Below are positions 42,988 to 53,772 of a stretch of 64,000 nucleotides of DNA, in pieces. The notes under the pieces were generated by a model. The model was not told the origin of the DNA. It made no database searches and saw only the letters and a list, made by a program, of their open reading frames with translations. Source of the DNA: Pycnopodia helianthoides (lineage: Eukaryota > Echinodermata > Asteroidea > Forcipulatida > Asteriidae); contig CM063247.1 of the NCBI GenBank assembly GCA_032158295.1, positions 14,424,009 through 14,488,008 on the forward strand, written 5' to 3'. The position numbers were made by a program, and so were the translations under genes. The stretch's first letter is position 1; each line of letters starts with the position of its first letter.

Positions 42988-44257
42988 GGTGTTCGTGCAG
43001 CAGCGCGAAAAACTCTTTGTTTTTGTTCGGTTTTTGTTTTTTGTTTTTGTTTTTTTAAGTTTTTCTTCTTCTCGGTGGGCTTTGTCCACAAAAAACGCAT
43101 AGTTGCGAAGCCTATATCAACTTGAAACTTCACATGTAGGTAGATTGCAACTAGCAGATGATACAGAAGTTGTGGCGTCATGATGACGTCATCGGGTGTC
43201 AAATTACAAGCAATTTAAGTTCAAAAAGTGACGTCACGCCAATGCCTGTATGTCTCTGAATATTATAGCCACAGTAGTTATATTTGGGCATATGGTAGAC
43301 CAAGACATGGGCAACATTTGAAGAGTTAACGCAAAATTCACATGACCTTTACTTCCGGTCGTACCGTAAGGTCAAAGTTTCCCTTTGTGTAATTCTTTAA
43401 AAAAACACTTTCCCGGTAAAAACATTAACTTCTGTATATCAGGTCAACTTCAAATTAACACCATGTTAGGAACGTAATACAACCTCCATCAGGTAGTTGT
43501 GACGTCATGATAACGTCATCAGGTGTCAAAATACAGTAAATGCAAGTTAAATACTTCAAAAATTCATAACTCGAGAAGTACTTTACCTATTATTTCAATC
43601 TACACATCATCGGAGAGGTCTTGAAAAATGTAGCAATTACTACACAGAGTATTACACCATTTGACCTTGACTTCCTGTTCAAACCGGTAGTTGAAAATTT
43701 CAAATTTCATACTTTAAGAATTATCCGTAATTTTTACGCACAAACTAATCACAAATGTTACATCATGTTGTAGGTCCATAAGCGTTTTCAAACTTTGCCA
43801 CAGACATTTTACCCATTTGACCTTCACTTCCGGTTGAAATCGGGTTTGCATTGACCCGCTGTTAAACCGCGGGGAAATACTTGCACCGTAAACACACACA
43901 TTGCGTGATCTATATCAGTTGCATTGTGAGCAGCTTTTCGCTATTTTGACCGCAAAGTCCATAGTCCAAACATGCTTTGTACTCTAGTCTCTGTTCAAGG
44001 TTCCGCAATCTGATTTTGGCAATAGCTTTGTTAGTCTCTAAAACAGCCGTCCATGGAAACTTCGCTAACAATCAAACGTCAGGCCTTTAATCTTGTGCTT
44101 TTGTTAGACTTTCGCTAAAGTGTGTAGCTTGTTAGGCACGCCACAAAACAGTTATGGCACCAAATTCAACTAAATGCAATAGCTCAGGCGTTGACACAAC
44201 CCATTAATAGACGAACACCTCGGTGTTTGTTCGTACAAACACTTAAGCTCTAGTTGA
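42988..44257. mobile_element. 1.27-kb insertion in intron 2 of array copy 2
   Basis: Copies 3 and 4 are contiguous across this point (AGAGATAATTGAATCTTATT in copy 3). TTGA flanks both sides. GAGGTGTTCGT at the left reappears inverted as ACGAACACCTC near 44213. The interior includes repeated TTTGACCTTGACTTCC and TTTGACCTTCACTTCC phrases and has no open frame of note. Confidence 0.7.
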
Positions 44258-44384
44258 ATCTTATTTTGGGATTTGGTTAAAAATAACGAATATTCTTCAT
44301 TCTATATTTACTCTCTGAGCTGGCGCTTCGTGTCTGATACGTCGTGGCTATTAGTTTTAAACGTCTTTTTCTTTATTTTTGAAG

Positions 44385-45178
44385 GTTTGGGACAGTCCCC
44401 AATGCACATGGTTTCCGCTGTGACACTGCTAGAGTACTTCCCAGATGATTTTGCGGGGTCGCTTTAACTGGGGGCGCTATTGGAATGATGAGTCTCCCTC
44501 CAGTGGTTGAACAGCTTTTACTGATCTACGGTTGGAGAGGTGCATTGATGATCATGGGTGCAGTTTTAGCTCATATCTGCGTATTCGGTGCACTCATAAG
44601 GCCACTACCCCAGGAGTACCAGTATAAACCACTACAGGACTCAGGATCAAATTCGCCAACAGATAAACTGTTGGAAGATAGCAAGATTCGTAAAATGTGG
44701 AATGCTTTTAAAGAGAAGATGGATTTTAGTTTATTCGTTGATGAGCCACGTTTCGTCATGATTCAGTTAATCGTAACGTTGGGCGGAATAGCCTTCAGTG
44801 GTTGGCACATGTACCTCTTCTCCCTTGGTTTTTCTCTGGGCTTCGGAGAAACATTAGCTTCATTTCTGGCCTCTTTTACTGGTATTGGAACCATTATTGG
44901 ACGGCTATCGCACGGTACCCTTGTAGACCGTGGAGTAGTCCGGGCTACGGATCTTTACGCAGGGACTTCCTTCGTAACTTTATTTCTCGTCTCGCCAGCC
45001 TCGCAGTCCTATGCAGCAATCGCTATTGTATCTACTGCCGTAGGGTTTGGAGTGGGCGTTGTATTACCATTGTGTTATGTTATGTCAGCTGATGTCCCGG
45101 ATGGAAGAGAGATCACAGCTTTTGCTTTCATGTATCTAAGCCAAGGCATCGGTTTTCTAACAGGTTCTTATCTGTGTG
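44385..45178 (+). pseudogene. Array copy 2, exon 3 (10-bp and 9-bp deletions)
   Basis: 794 bp instead of 813. A normal acceptor (TTTTTGAAG) and donor (GTGAGT) remain. The frame breaks after EYFPDDFAGSL; beyond the deletion the original frame is open again to the end. Confidence 0.9.
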
Positions 45179-45434
45179 GTGAGTATCTGAAAGGAGTTGT
45201 ATTCGGTAGATGGCACACAAATGTTTTTATCGTAATCCAAAATGACTGCTTGAGCGAGACGTCATTACAAGGGTAATTAAAAACGGGGAACATTCCATTG
45301 CCTTTGATTCATTTAGGTTACTTCTGCAAGGGGTATTCAAACGTGCCTTTAGTTCGCAAAAACTATGGTCCTGTGTTTTCCCAATCTCATACCTCGAATT
45401 ATAACTGTGGTGTATATTATCTGCTTTACAGTAG

Positions 45435-45550
45435 GTTGGATCCATGATATGACTGGCGATTACATCACAGTCTTCACAACACTAGGAGGTATATCAATCA
45501 CTGTGGGAGCTTTAGCGATGTCACTGAGACTAATACCGACTCAGCATTAG
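45435..45550 (+). CDS. Array copy 2, exon 4 (open)
   Basis: 116 bp, encoding WIHDMTGDYITVFTTLGGIS and ending RLIPTQH, TAG. Acceptor TACAGTAG. Confidence 0.85.
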
Positions 45551-46636
45551 GCCGTGTTTGAATCCATGGCTTCGCATTGCGTCTACATCGGCTACTTTAC
45601 CGTATTCCTTACATATTTTTGTGGAATTATGATGGTCTTACGAAACTATTAATTCCTCTTAGGTCCATCGGGACTGGAAGCCGCCATCTTGGTATCATGA
45701 AAAGTCAGGGCGCCCGGCCGACCGCAAAGTAATGACTATGCATTGAGCCTGACGTCGCCAGTTTCTTCGTCGTGTGCGCATGACGCTGCATGCGTGCCTT
45801 GCGTTGCGTATTCACCTTGTGTAAAAAATAACAGTCACCTAATGCATACTCATGATTTCGGCAGTCCTCTTCTGATTTCGATAAAGTCAAGTGGCCTCAT
45901 GGGCGTCAATGCTGGGGGGGACAGGGGGAGACGTCAAAATTAACACTATTTTTGAATATTTGTGTTTAATATTGTTACATAACTGTATCTGTTTTGCCTT
46001 GCATTTATGGCTTCCCATAGTTTTCCAACCTTGTTTGGCAAAAACTCGGGCTGTGACGTTACAATAGAAAGGTCTATGTATGTTTTCTGAGATATTTTTA
46101 TCGCAAATGTTATTATCAATTTGCATTTCTTGCTGTGTATTCGGGGGGTATGTATATTTCATCTTTGTCTCTCTATATATTGTTTATTTTTGTATTATGA
46201 TATGCAGGATTAAACTAATATTGAAATAGTCTAAATATGACGTATCGGCACTGCTAAAAGTGAATTGTCTAAATACCACGGTTCTATGAGACTTGACTAT
46301 AGCAGTACTAGTACTAGTCGAGTACTATTACTGAAGTACTTGCTACTTAAGAAATAAATTGTAAAAAAGACCAGAGTAAATGGGTTAAGAGTATGCATCA
46401 TGAAATAGCTGTCATTATATCACGGAGGTAACATTGTCCACTTGAGGTGGATGTCAAAGTTGTTTTTGAGTCGTGTAAACGAACAAAATTTTACGAATCA
46501 CAAGTTATATAGTCTTCCTCAATAATTATATAGGCAATGTAGGTATTGCCCCATACTCTGTCATTTGAATGTTACTAAACATAAACACACAACAAATTCT
46601 TCAAATCCCCCAGTGACCAGCCCTGTTGACCACATA

Positions 46637-47030
46637 TTAAAGGAACATTACAGAATTGTTTTTTGCTAACAAAACAGTTGCTTGCAGTGTAAGCACTTTC
46701 TGTAATCCACCATATACATAAACTGACAAACCTGTAGAAGTTTGAGATCGATCCGCCGTCTGGATCACGAGAAAATAGTGAAAAACCGATTACACATTTG
46801 CATGAAATCGTATAGATTCAACAAATGAATAAAACGCTCACTGAGCGATAAACTCCAATCGCAAAATTAGTTTATTAATTTCTCATCAAATATAGCTATT
46901 CAGACAGAAGTATTTCAAGGGATGTTTTCTACTATCATCATCATTAGACCGTGTAAGTTTTATGTAAATCTGTGATCAAAAAGTATATTTTACAAGTTTG
47001 TTTCTTACCAATTCTGTAATAATCCTTTAA
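46637..47030 (+). mobile_element. TTAA-flanked MITE (family M1), spacer copy
   Basis: TTAA at both ends; left terminus AAGGAACATTACAGAATTG, right terminus mutated (CAATTCTGTAATAATCCTTT). Confidence 0.8.
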
Positions 47031-48937
47031 CCTAGCTCCAGGAAATGATGTCTTTTTTCACTCTGATTCTCTCACACACCTACGACCTTTTAACTTTCGC
47101 TCGTACCCATTGCCAACCAAAGATGAGCCCGAGTGAGTTGTACACGTTATACACTAGCATCGATCAATGTGCATACTTCTCGCACGAAATAGTTAAAACA
47201 TTACTATTCATCGTGAACTACATACAGTGACCTACACGCATGCATTAGTACACAAATATTGACTGCTTCGAGTGCTATGGTTAAAACTACGACGCCCGAG
47301 GTGATCCCCGGCGCGGTCTATTTTCCCGAGGCGAATCGCGCCGGGGATCACCGAGTGCGATCTTTGGTTTTAGCCTTAGCACGAGTAAAAGCAGTCAATA
47401 TTAGTTTAAAGTCATCTATAAAAATATAGATAAAGCTGTTCGGGGGTGACTCCGCCCATCCCCTTTTGTGACGTCAATCAAGGCAGACTTCGCCTCGATC
47501 GAACATCGACCCCCCTCGAATTTGCTTGCGTTTACGTTGTAAACACACGTGCAAGTAGGTCCCAGTAGTGATCTTGTACGTTTCGAAAAAGTGGGGTTTT
47601 CTTGCATTTTCCGGCCATGCCGACCAGGTGTATTGCTGCTGTATGCAGCTAAAAAACTAATGATGGGGTCAGTCTGCATTTGTTTCCTGCAGATCCCAAG
47701 TATAAGCGGTTGTGGGACGCGAAAGTCAGACTTACGACGTCGTTTTCGGCGCGATGTGCCATGTGTGAATTTTTCGGTTTTCGATTGAGACCGCGCTGAA
47801 GCCAGCTACACACTAGCTAGTACATGTATACTGTGATGTGGGTGACGTCCGCATACGCATCATACCAAACAGGTACCCAGACGTAATGTACGGGGCCAGA
47901 CTACATTTTTTTCTTCAAATATCGTGCCTTGATTGACGTTACGAACAGCGCCATCATGTGTCAAGGTAAATGGGGGCCTACCCTTAAATTGGTAATTAAA
48001 ATAAAAACTAATTTTAAAAAAACCTTAGTTAACTGTTTATTCACATTCCACTCATCAAAATACATATATTAATGACAAAAGCTTTATTTTTACAAAATAC
48101 CACTGCCAGGTGCCTTTAATAACACCCCGTAAAAAGACGTCTAGGTACCATGAAGCTGTTGTTGCTTTGGGTATAGTACATACATCGGCGGCCATGTGAT
48201 AGTACAGCGTTTGACGTGTGATAGTAGCGCGCAGTTCGCGCGCGGTTTCTAGTAAAACTAAAACATATCATGTGACGCGCTCTAAACCAATCAAAAGGCA
48301 GAATATTTGATAGGGGGTTATAAAACTTTTTACTGTGGCCCCTTAGCAAAGATCGTAGAGCGCCGCGTCGCTATACACTTTAGCGCCGTGTACCACCAGT
48401 ACTTGTATAGTAATAACGCTTTCCTTAGTTAACCTTATTTAAAATGCACAAACTATGCAAAAATGGACCAATCAAAACGCTTTAGTGTGGTCCTATAGTA
48501 AGCGTGTGGTATAAAGAAAAAAAATCGCCGGCCGCTCTCAACGTAGGCTACGTTATCATTTTTCTGATATTGGTCTACTCTGCACTGTGCTATGAAAACG
48601 ACTATCGGTAACCAGCGTAGTCCAAATATCGTCGACTAGACAAAGTCGGGCTAACTTAGTCGAACTATGGTCAATGATAGATCTGGCGCAGACATTGGCC
48701 ATTGACTCGATTAGCACGAGACCCGACTTGAACCAAGTCTAGGGGAACAGTGACATGATGAAGTAGGAAGGATTTGTAAACAAGACATGATAGCGATCGA
48801 GGCTGATTAATTATTGACTACATTGAACCATGGAGGAAAATTTTATTCCTCCATGATTGAACATAATCTACATATAGATACAATGAACCAAGTCTACCAA
48901 GTCAGACAACCATGAAGTACCAGAAGGGCGCGTTTTG

Positions 48938-49313
48938 TTAAAGGCACATTACAGAATTGGTAATTGTAAAATATACTTTTGATCACAGATTTACATAAAA
49001 CTTACACGGTCTAATGATGATGATAGTAGAAAACATCCCTTGAAATATTTCTGTCTGAAATGCCATATTTGATGAGAAATAAATCAAACTAATTTCCGAT
49101 TGGAGTTTATCGCTCATGAGCGTTTTATTCATGCATTGTATAACACATGCAAATTTGTAATCGGTTTTGCACTATTTTCTCGTGACCCAGATGGCCGATC
49201 GATCTCAAACTTCAACAGGTTTGTCAGTTTATGTATATGGTGGTTTATATAAAGCGCTTACACTGCCAGCAACTGTTTTGTTAGCAAAAACCAATTCTGT
49301 AATGTTCCTTTAA
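48938..49313 (-). mobile_element. TTAA-flanked MITE (family M1), spacer copy, reverse
   Basis: TTAA at both ends, left terminus AAGGCACATTACAGAATTGG, right terminus CCAATTCTGTAATGTTCCTT. Orientation as at 10168. Confidence 0.8.
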
Positions 49314-50131
49314 CCGCCATTGTTGCAAATCCACGAGTGGAAAGCAAATTCAACAATCGGCTACCAGAGATCCCGATCCGACTCAGTGAAAATCTATGGA
49401 CGTCGACGCTCTGCTTTCTCCTTATTTAGTGGGGTGCAACCATACAGAGCTGACCCTTACAGGTCATGTGCAAAACGCATGAACACTGCATACGGGCCGC
49501 AATTGAGACAGGGGTTCAACAGTGAAGGGAAAGCGCCCATACCTTATGCGTGTATGCATTGGCTCTAGTGTGGTACAGCAATAATGAAAAACTATAGTTG
49601 GGACTGGTCCCAACTTGAGTGTTAAAGTTGGGGCGTCTCAGTGGAAATCGTACAGGGTACCAGTGGAGCAAGCAGGGGAGCTCTCTGTATGTGTGTGATA
49701 GCAGAATCCCGGAAAAAAATACATTTTTTATATTATGAATCAATAAATTGTTGGATTTTTGTTTCTGTGTTATGTACAAGAGGTCTTTCTTTTTGCTAAA
49801 AAAAAAAGGAACTTTTCAGGGTAAATAAGGTGGAAAATGTTATTCCTGTGACCTCCTTTTTACTTAAGGTTGTTTTCTTTAAGGAAAAGGTTGGCCACAA
49901 CGGTATTTAAAACAACAAATTCACTCTCATCTACTATTCTAAGGCCAAAACTTGGCTCACAACCAACATAATGAACAGTTAGTTGAGGGGAGAGCTTCAC
50001 GCCCGCATGTAACAGTCCCCACGTACGAATGCCTCGATCGATCACAGTTATCACTTTCGCGGAGGCTATCCTGTACAGTAGATCCTGTACAGTACAGATT
50101 GCACTGTAGAAGTTCTATGGTAAGGATGCCC

Positions 50132-50440
50132 CCAACCTCGTCCCCAGGGTGTGTCGAGCAATACGAGGTTGACCGCTCTCTCACCCTGGTATTGGATCAT
50201 TTGCATATCCAAAAATTTTGGATACGTATGCAAATTAGAATAGTCTGGCTGCTTTTCAAAATTCACGTCTTCGTCATGGTCTCGTGGTCAGATTTAATAA
50301 CCTGTTTGTACATTGGTTGCCGGCCGGTTGTTTTGACAAAGGTTAACATTTGGTTTTGTCCAATCAGGGTCCAAGTAATGAGTTTCCCTCCCAGGGTTTA
50401 CTATTGTAAACATGGTTGGAAATAAAGTAAACCATGGGGA
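50132..50440. mobile_element. MITE with CCTCGTCCCC inverted ends
   Basis: Left CAACCTCGTCCCCAGGGTG, right CCATGGGGACGAGG, with GGATGCCCC immediately outside both ends (a likely 9-bp target duplication). Inner words GGATCATTTGCATATCC and GGATACGTATGCAAATTAG are also partly inverted. Confidence 0.55.
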
Positions 50441-50633
50441 CGAGGATGCCCCAACTGTAACACTCACGTTGTGACCGGTCCCAACTATAGTTGGGACGAT
50501 TGTCAAGTTGGGACGGTACAAGTCTACAAATGGGACCCTTCCCGTGGAATATGCTACATTCAAACTAACTCGCAACATTTGCCCAGCATCGGTCACACAG
50601 AGCAAGAAGTGGTAGACATTTGCGGGCGTCAAG

Positions 50634-50820
50634 ATGGGAACATCTAGGAGCCCGTGGCGTTGGATGATCTTACTCTCAAGATTTGGTGTCTGTTTCATTA
50701 GTCTTGGCATGTACAAGTCTATGAGTGTATTTATACCCGTATTGGTGGAGGACTTTGATATCGATACTTCGTCAGCGGGGCTTGTTAGCAGCCTTCCGTT
50801 CAACATTAGTATAGCAGCAG
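50634..50820 (+). CDS. Array copy 3, exon 1 (open)
   Basis: 187 bp starting MGTSRSPWRWMILLSRFGVC; donor GTTAGT. The upstream sequence is not open in this frame in the way seen for copies 2, 4 and 5, which supports the MGTSRSP start for the whole family. Confidence 0.75.
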
Positions 50821-51881
50821 GTTAGTGTTTAAAGTCTATACAAGTGGGGAATTGTGTTTTTTACGACATTCTCACTCAAGAGAGTATTATAACATTATAT
50901 TGTAAAGTCTATGAGATCTACATTTTCAAAATTAGACAACTCATCCTGAGTCAGGTTTAAATTGCGAATGTACATAAATATTAAAAATGTCATGTAAAAA
51001 CTTGAAAGGCGGACCGATACAGACTAGTTCCCATTTCAATTCAAAGCCACACGTACTCATGCGAGACAGCAGTAACGATTTTCATATTAGACATGCTCTT
51101 TTGTTCAGGGTAACATATTACAGAGAAAAAAAATAACCGGGACTTTGTCCACCAACTTGTTGATATTTAAAAAATAAACGCAAATCACGGTGACATCCGT
51201 GTGCCTTTATCCTCGATGGTTTTATATAACTTGTAATAAGCCTAGGCGATAGACCTGTATGGTTTTGCCCTTGACTGTTGAGCTGTATGGTCACACTGTT
51301 TGTTAAAAAGGGACATACCGGCTTACTGTTTACCTAATTTAGTTATGTGGAACCACTGGAAATAATTTTAAGATGTTTGTTGTTAAAAAACAAAATTATC
51401 AAAATATCACGTAATTAACAAAAAATGTGAAAGAAAACAAAAACTCGGTCAAAGGTCAGCGTATACGCTTTTCCAGCCGTTTCAACTGTCAAGTTTACTT
51501 GACATTGTTGCGCATTGTTGAAAGTAGACTGGCGCTCAGTTTATGTATTGATTATAACAATGGCGAGGCATGAGGATCTAGTCTTCATACCCATTAAGCA
51601 CAAATTCACGTGTAAATAAAAAAAACCGACATAAACACACGTCAGTCTAGTCCGATCCACACCAACTTGTATTCTGTGGACATCGTGCAGACATTAACCA
51701 GCTCTATGGGATAAACAGTCCGTCGTCGTCCCGCCTCGTGTGTAGCACATCAGGCAACACTTAACGTGACAAAAGGTAGGGGATAATATCTACGGATACA
51801 GACTAAAACCCTCGTAAAACAAAACGTAATTAATTATTTAAGGAACGTAATGTATATAAAAGTATTCCTCTGTGTTATTAG

Positions 51882-52022
51882 TTATCCTTTCTGCCGTTTT
51901 GCTGAAAATTTGGGATGGGCGAACCATGATGATTGTTGGTGGGTTTTTGGCTGCGGCTGGTTACATCGGAGCAGCTTCGTCGCAGACAGTATTACAACTC
52001 AGACTGTGGCTCACATTATCAA
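51882..52022 (+). CDS. Array copy 3, exon 2 (open)
   Basis: 141 bp; the acceptor is TTATTAG, changed from TGTTAG GT, so the first residue becomes valine (VILSAVLLKIWDGRTMMIVG). Donor GTAAGT. Confidence 0.75.
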
Positions 52023-52157
52023 GTAAGTACATGGTAGAGGGTCGGGAAGGCACTTGATGTCCCATACATTGAGCGTGTAAGTATTTTATGTTTCATGGCA
52101 TGCAGAGTGGCCTGGGACCACTTCTAACAATCATACAACCACCAATGGCCTCCATAA

Positions 52158-52618
52158 TAGCCTTGATATCAAGGCTGTGTAGACAAGTACTCTAGCTAAA
52201 ACCATAGAGCAAGAATACTAAAACCTCAGCCGCCCGAATGCCATACAACCCCAGTCCCCCGACTGACTCTAACAAAAATAGGACACCGCACTCTCACCAT
52301 GCACACACACAGCGCCTGTACACAGCCCCACACACACACCGCTATTGTCCACACACCGCTATTGCCCACAATCCTAGCCCGTGAGATTGTGGGCGATAGC
52401 GGTGTGTGGACAATAGCGGTGTGTGTGTGGGGGGGGGGGGTGACTGTTGAAACGAGCGTTTGTGTGCTTCCTTGGGTGAGAGCGTGGTGTGCTGTTTAAA
52501 GACAGTTGGGGGGACCTGAACAGGAGTTATATTGCATTCGGGCATCGCATTCGTGCGGCTGTGGTTATGCACATTTTTAGCTTTATAGTAAGCAAACACA
52601 GCCTTGCAATCAAGGCTA
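52158..52618. mobile_element. 461-bp inverted-repeat transposable element with 9-bp target duplication
   Basis: Ends are TAGCCTTGATATCAAGGCTG then TGT, and ACACAGCCTTGCAATCAAGG then CTA. CCTCCATAA flanks both sides (52149-52157 and 52619-52627), and copies 2 and 4 show the single uninterrupted site. A 9-bp duplication fits Mutator-like elements; that is inference. The interior carries a GT-rich hairpin (52330-52440). Confidence 0.88.
52330..52440. repeat. Near-perfect hairpin with arms of about 48 bp inside the 461-bp element
   Basis: CCCACACACACACCGCTATT then GTCCACACACCGCTATTGCC pairs with GGCGATAGCGGTGTGTGGAC then AATAGCGGTGTGTGTGTGGG; the loop is about 11 bp (CTAGCCCGTGA). Confidence 0.92.
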
Positions 52619-52783
52619 CCTCCATAATGGTGTGAAACTTTGACATTAGTATATAAGAGATAATTGAATCTTATTTTGAGATTTGGTTAAAAATAACGAA
52701 TATTCTTCATTACTCTCTGAGCTGGTGCTTCGTGTCTGATACGTCGTGCCTATTAGTTTTAAACGTCTTTTTCTTTATTTTTG

Positions 52784-53500
52784 CAGGGATCTATTGTTGC
52801 TTCAAAAACGTTGTTTCGCTGAAATGGTGTTAAGTGCGTACTTTTCACAGTTCAGCGCAGCCCGAGTTGCCCACCCTGTGCCTGCAAGGCCTATTTATAA
52901 AGGCCTTGTCATTGTTGAAAAACAAACTGCGCTGGTTGGCATGGAAGGCCGATTGTTAGCAAAACACTCAATCGTGTTAACAGATGTTTCAACAAAATTC
53001 AACATTTCCTGCGAACCCTTTCAATTAAGTAAAGTAAAGAACTTCTCATGATTGGTTGCTTTGTTTCCAACAAATTCAACACCATTTTTGAATATTTGTG
53101 TAACATTGTTAAAAACTGTGGCTATCCGTTTTTGTTTTGCATATATGGCTTTCCATAGTTTTCCGATCTCGGTTGGCAAAAACTCGGGCTGTGACAATAG
53201 AAAGGTCCATACGACCTTTGGTTCCAATGCTGTGATCAAAACCATGCCAAAACCGTTTACAATATTACCCGAAACAGCGCCCTCATAACCTTTGCGGGTT
53301 ACTGGACGTGTGTTGGTATAGCCCGAACATCTGACGTCACACTTCGTGGCTCGTGAATTACGCCAGAGACCGGCTTCGAGCGTTTGGAGGAATCCTCGCA
53401 AACGCACCTTTGACATCGCATCCCATTGCGGTCTTGCGGATAGGTGACCAGTCGGACAGAGGACCAGTCTAGCAGTGACCATCATTTTGGTTAATTTACC
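52784..53500. repeat. Spacer segment fused to intron 2 of copy 3 (includes R300)
   Basis: From CAGGGATCTATTGTTGC onward this matches 38029-38760 with few changes. It includes R300 at 52912-53196. Confidence 0.85.
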
Positions 53501-53510
53501 GGTGCCTGTC

Positions 53511-53772
53511 CTACGGAAGCTTTAATTGCCATCACGTTACTGGCTGAGTTACTGAGATAATTTATCTCAGAAACACGGAATATTTTGTTGGAAACATGGA
53601 ATTCAATGATACCGTATCATTGAATTCGGTGTTTCCAAGATACCTTATCATTAATTCCTAGTTTCGGGGATACGGTATCATTGAATTCCATGTTTCCAAC
53701 AAAATATTCCGTGTTCCAGAGATAAATTATCTCGGTAAGTCAGTAACGTAATGGCAATTTAAGCTTACGTAG
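53511..53772. mobile_element. Fold-back palindrome, array spacer copy 2
   Basis: Same structure as 38769-39029 (CTACGGAAGC left end, GCTTACGTAG right end). Confidence 0.88.

Larger units (their letters stand above)
40739..45550 (+). pseudogene. SLC16-like transporter, array copy 2, multiply disabled
   Basis: Exon equivalents are 40739-40925, 42672-42812, 44385-45178 and 45435-45550. Lesions relative to copy 4: the exon 2 acceptor TTAG is TTAA, so the only AG is shifted by one base and would throw the frame; a 10-bp deletion after GATTTTGC (near 44456) gives FAGSL and a stop; and a 9-bp in-frame deletion removes three residues in a later transmembrane segment (SFVVGV to SFV). A 1.27-kb insertion sits in intron 2. 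Exon 1 and exon 4 are intact. The combination of independent lesions makes assembly error unlikely. Confidence 0.88.
45551..50575. other. Array spacer, copy 2 to copy 3
   Basis: Five kb without a recognised gene. It contains the post-exon-4 block, an R300 tail (45944-46073), two M1 elements (46637-47030, 48938-49313) and a GC-rich palindromic stretch near 47289-47355 (CCCGAGGTGATCCCCGG and its inverse). It also holds a segment near 49390-49430 resembling 4386-4428 (CGACGCTCTG, TTTCTCC, GTGGGGTGCA), and a TCGTCCCC-ended MITE (about 50132-50440). Confidence 0.5.
50634..52022 (+). pseudogene. SLC16-like transporter, array copy 3, 3'-truncated
   Basis: Only exon 1 (50634-50820) and exon 2 (51882-52022) are present, both open and with good splice sites. 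Exons 3 and 4 are absent. Intron 2 runs normally to the pyrimidine tract of the exon 3 acceptor and then joins spacer sequence at about 52783. Exon 1 has several replacements (FISLGMYKSM, EDFDIDTSS, FNISIAAG), so this copy is among the more diverged. It could at most encode the first three transmembrane segments. Confidence 0.9.
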
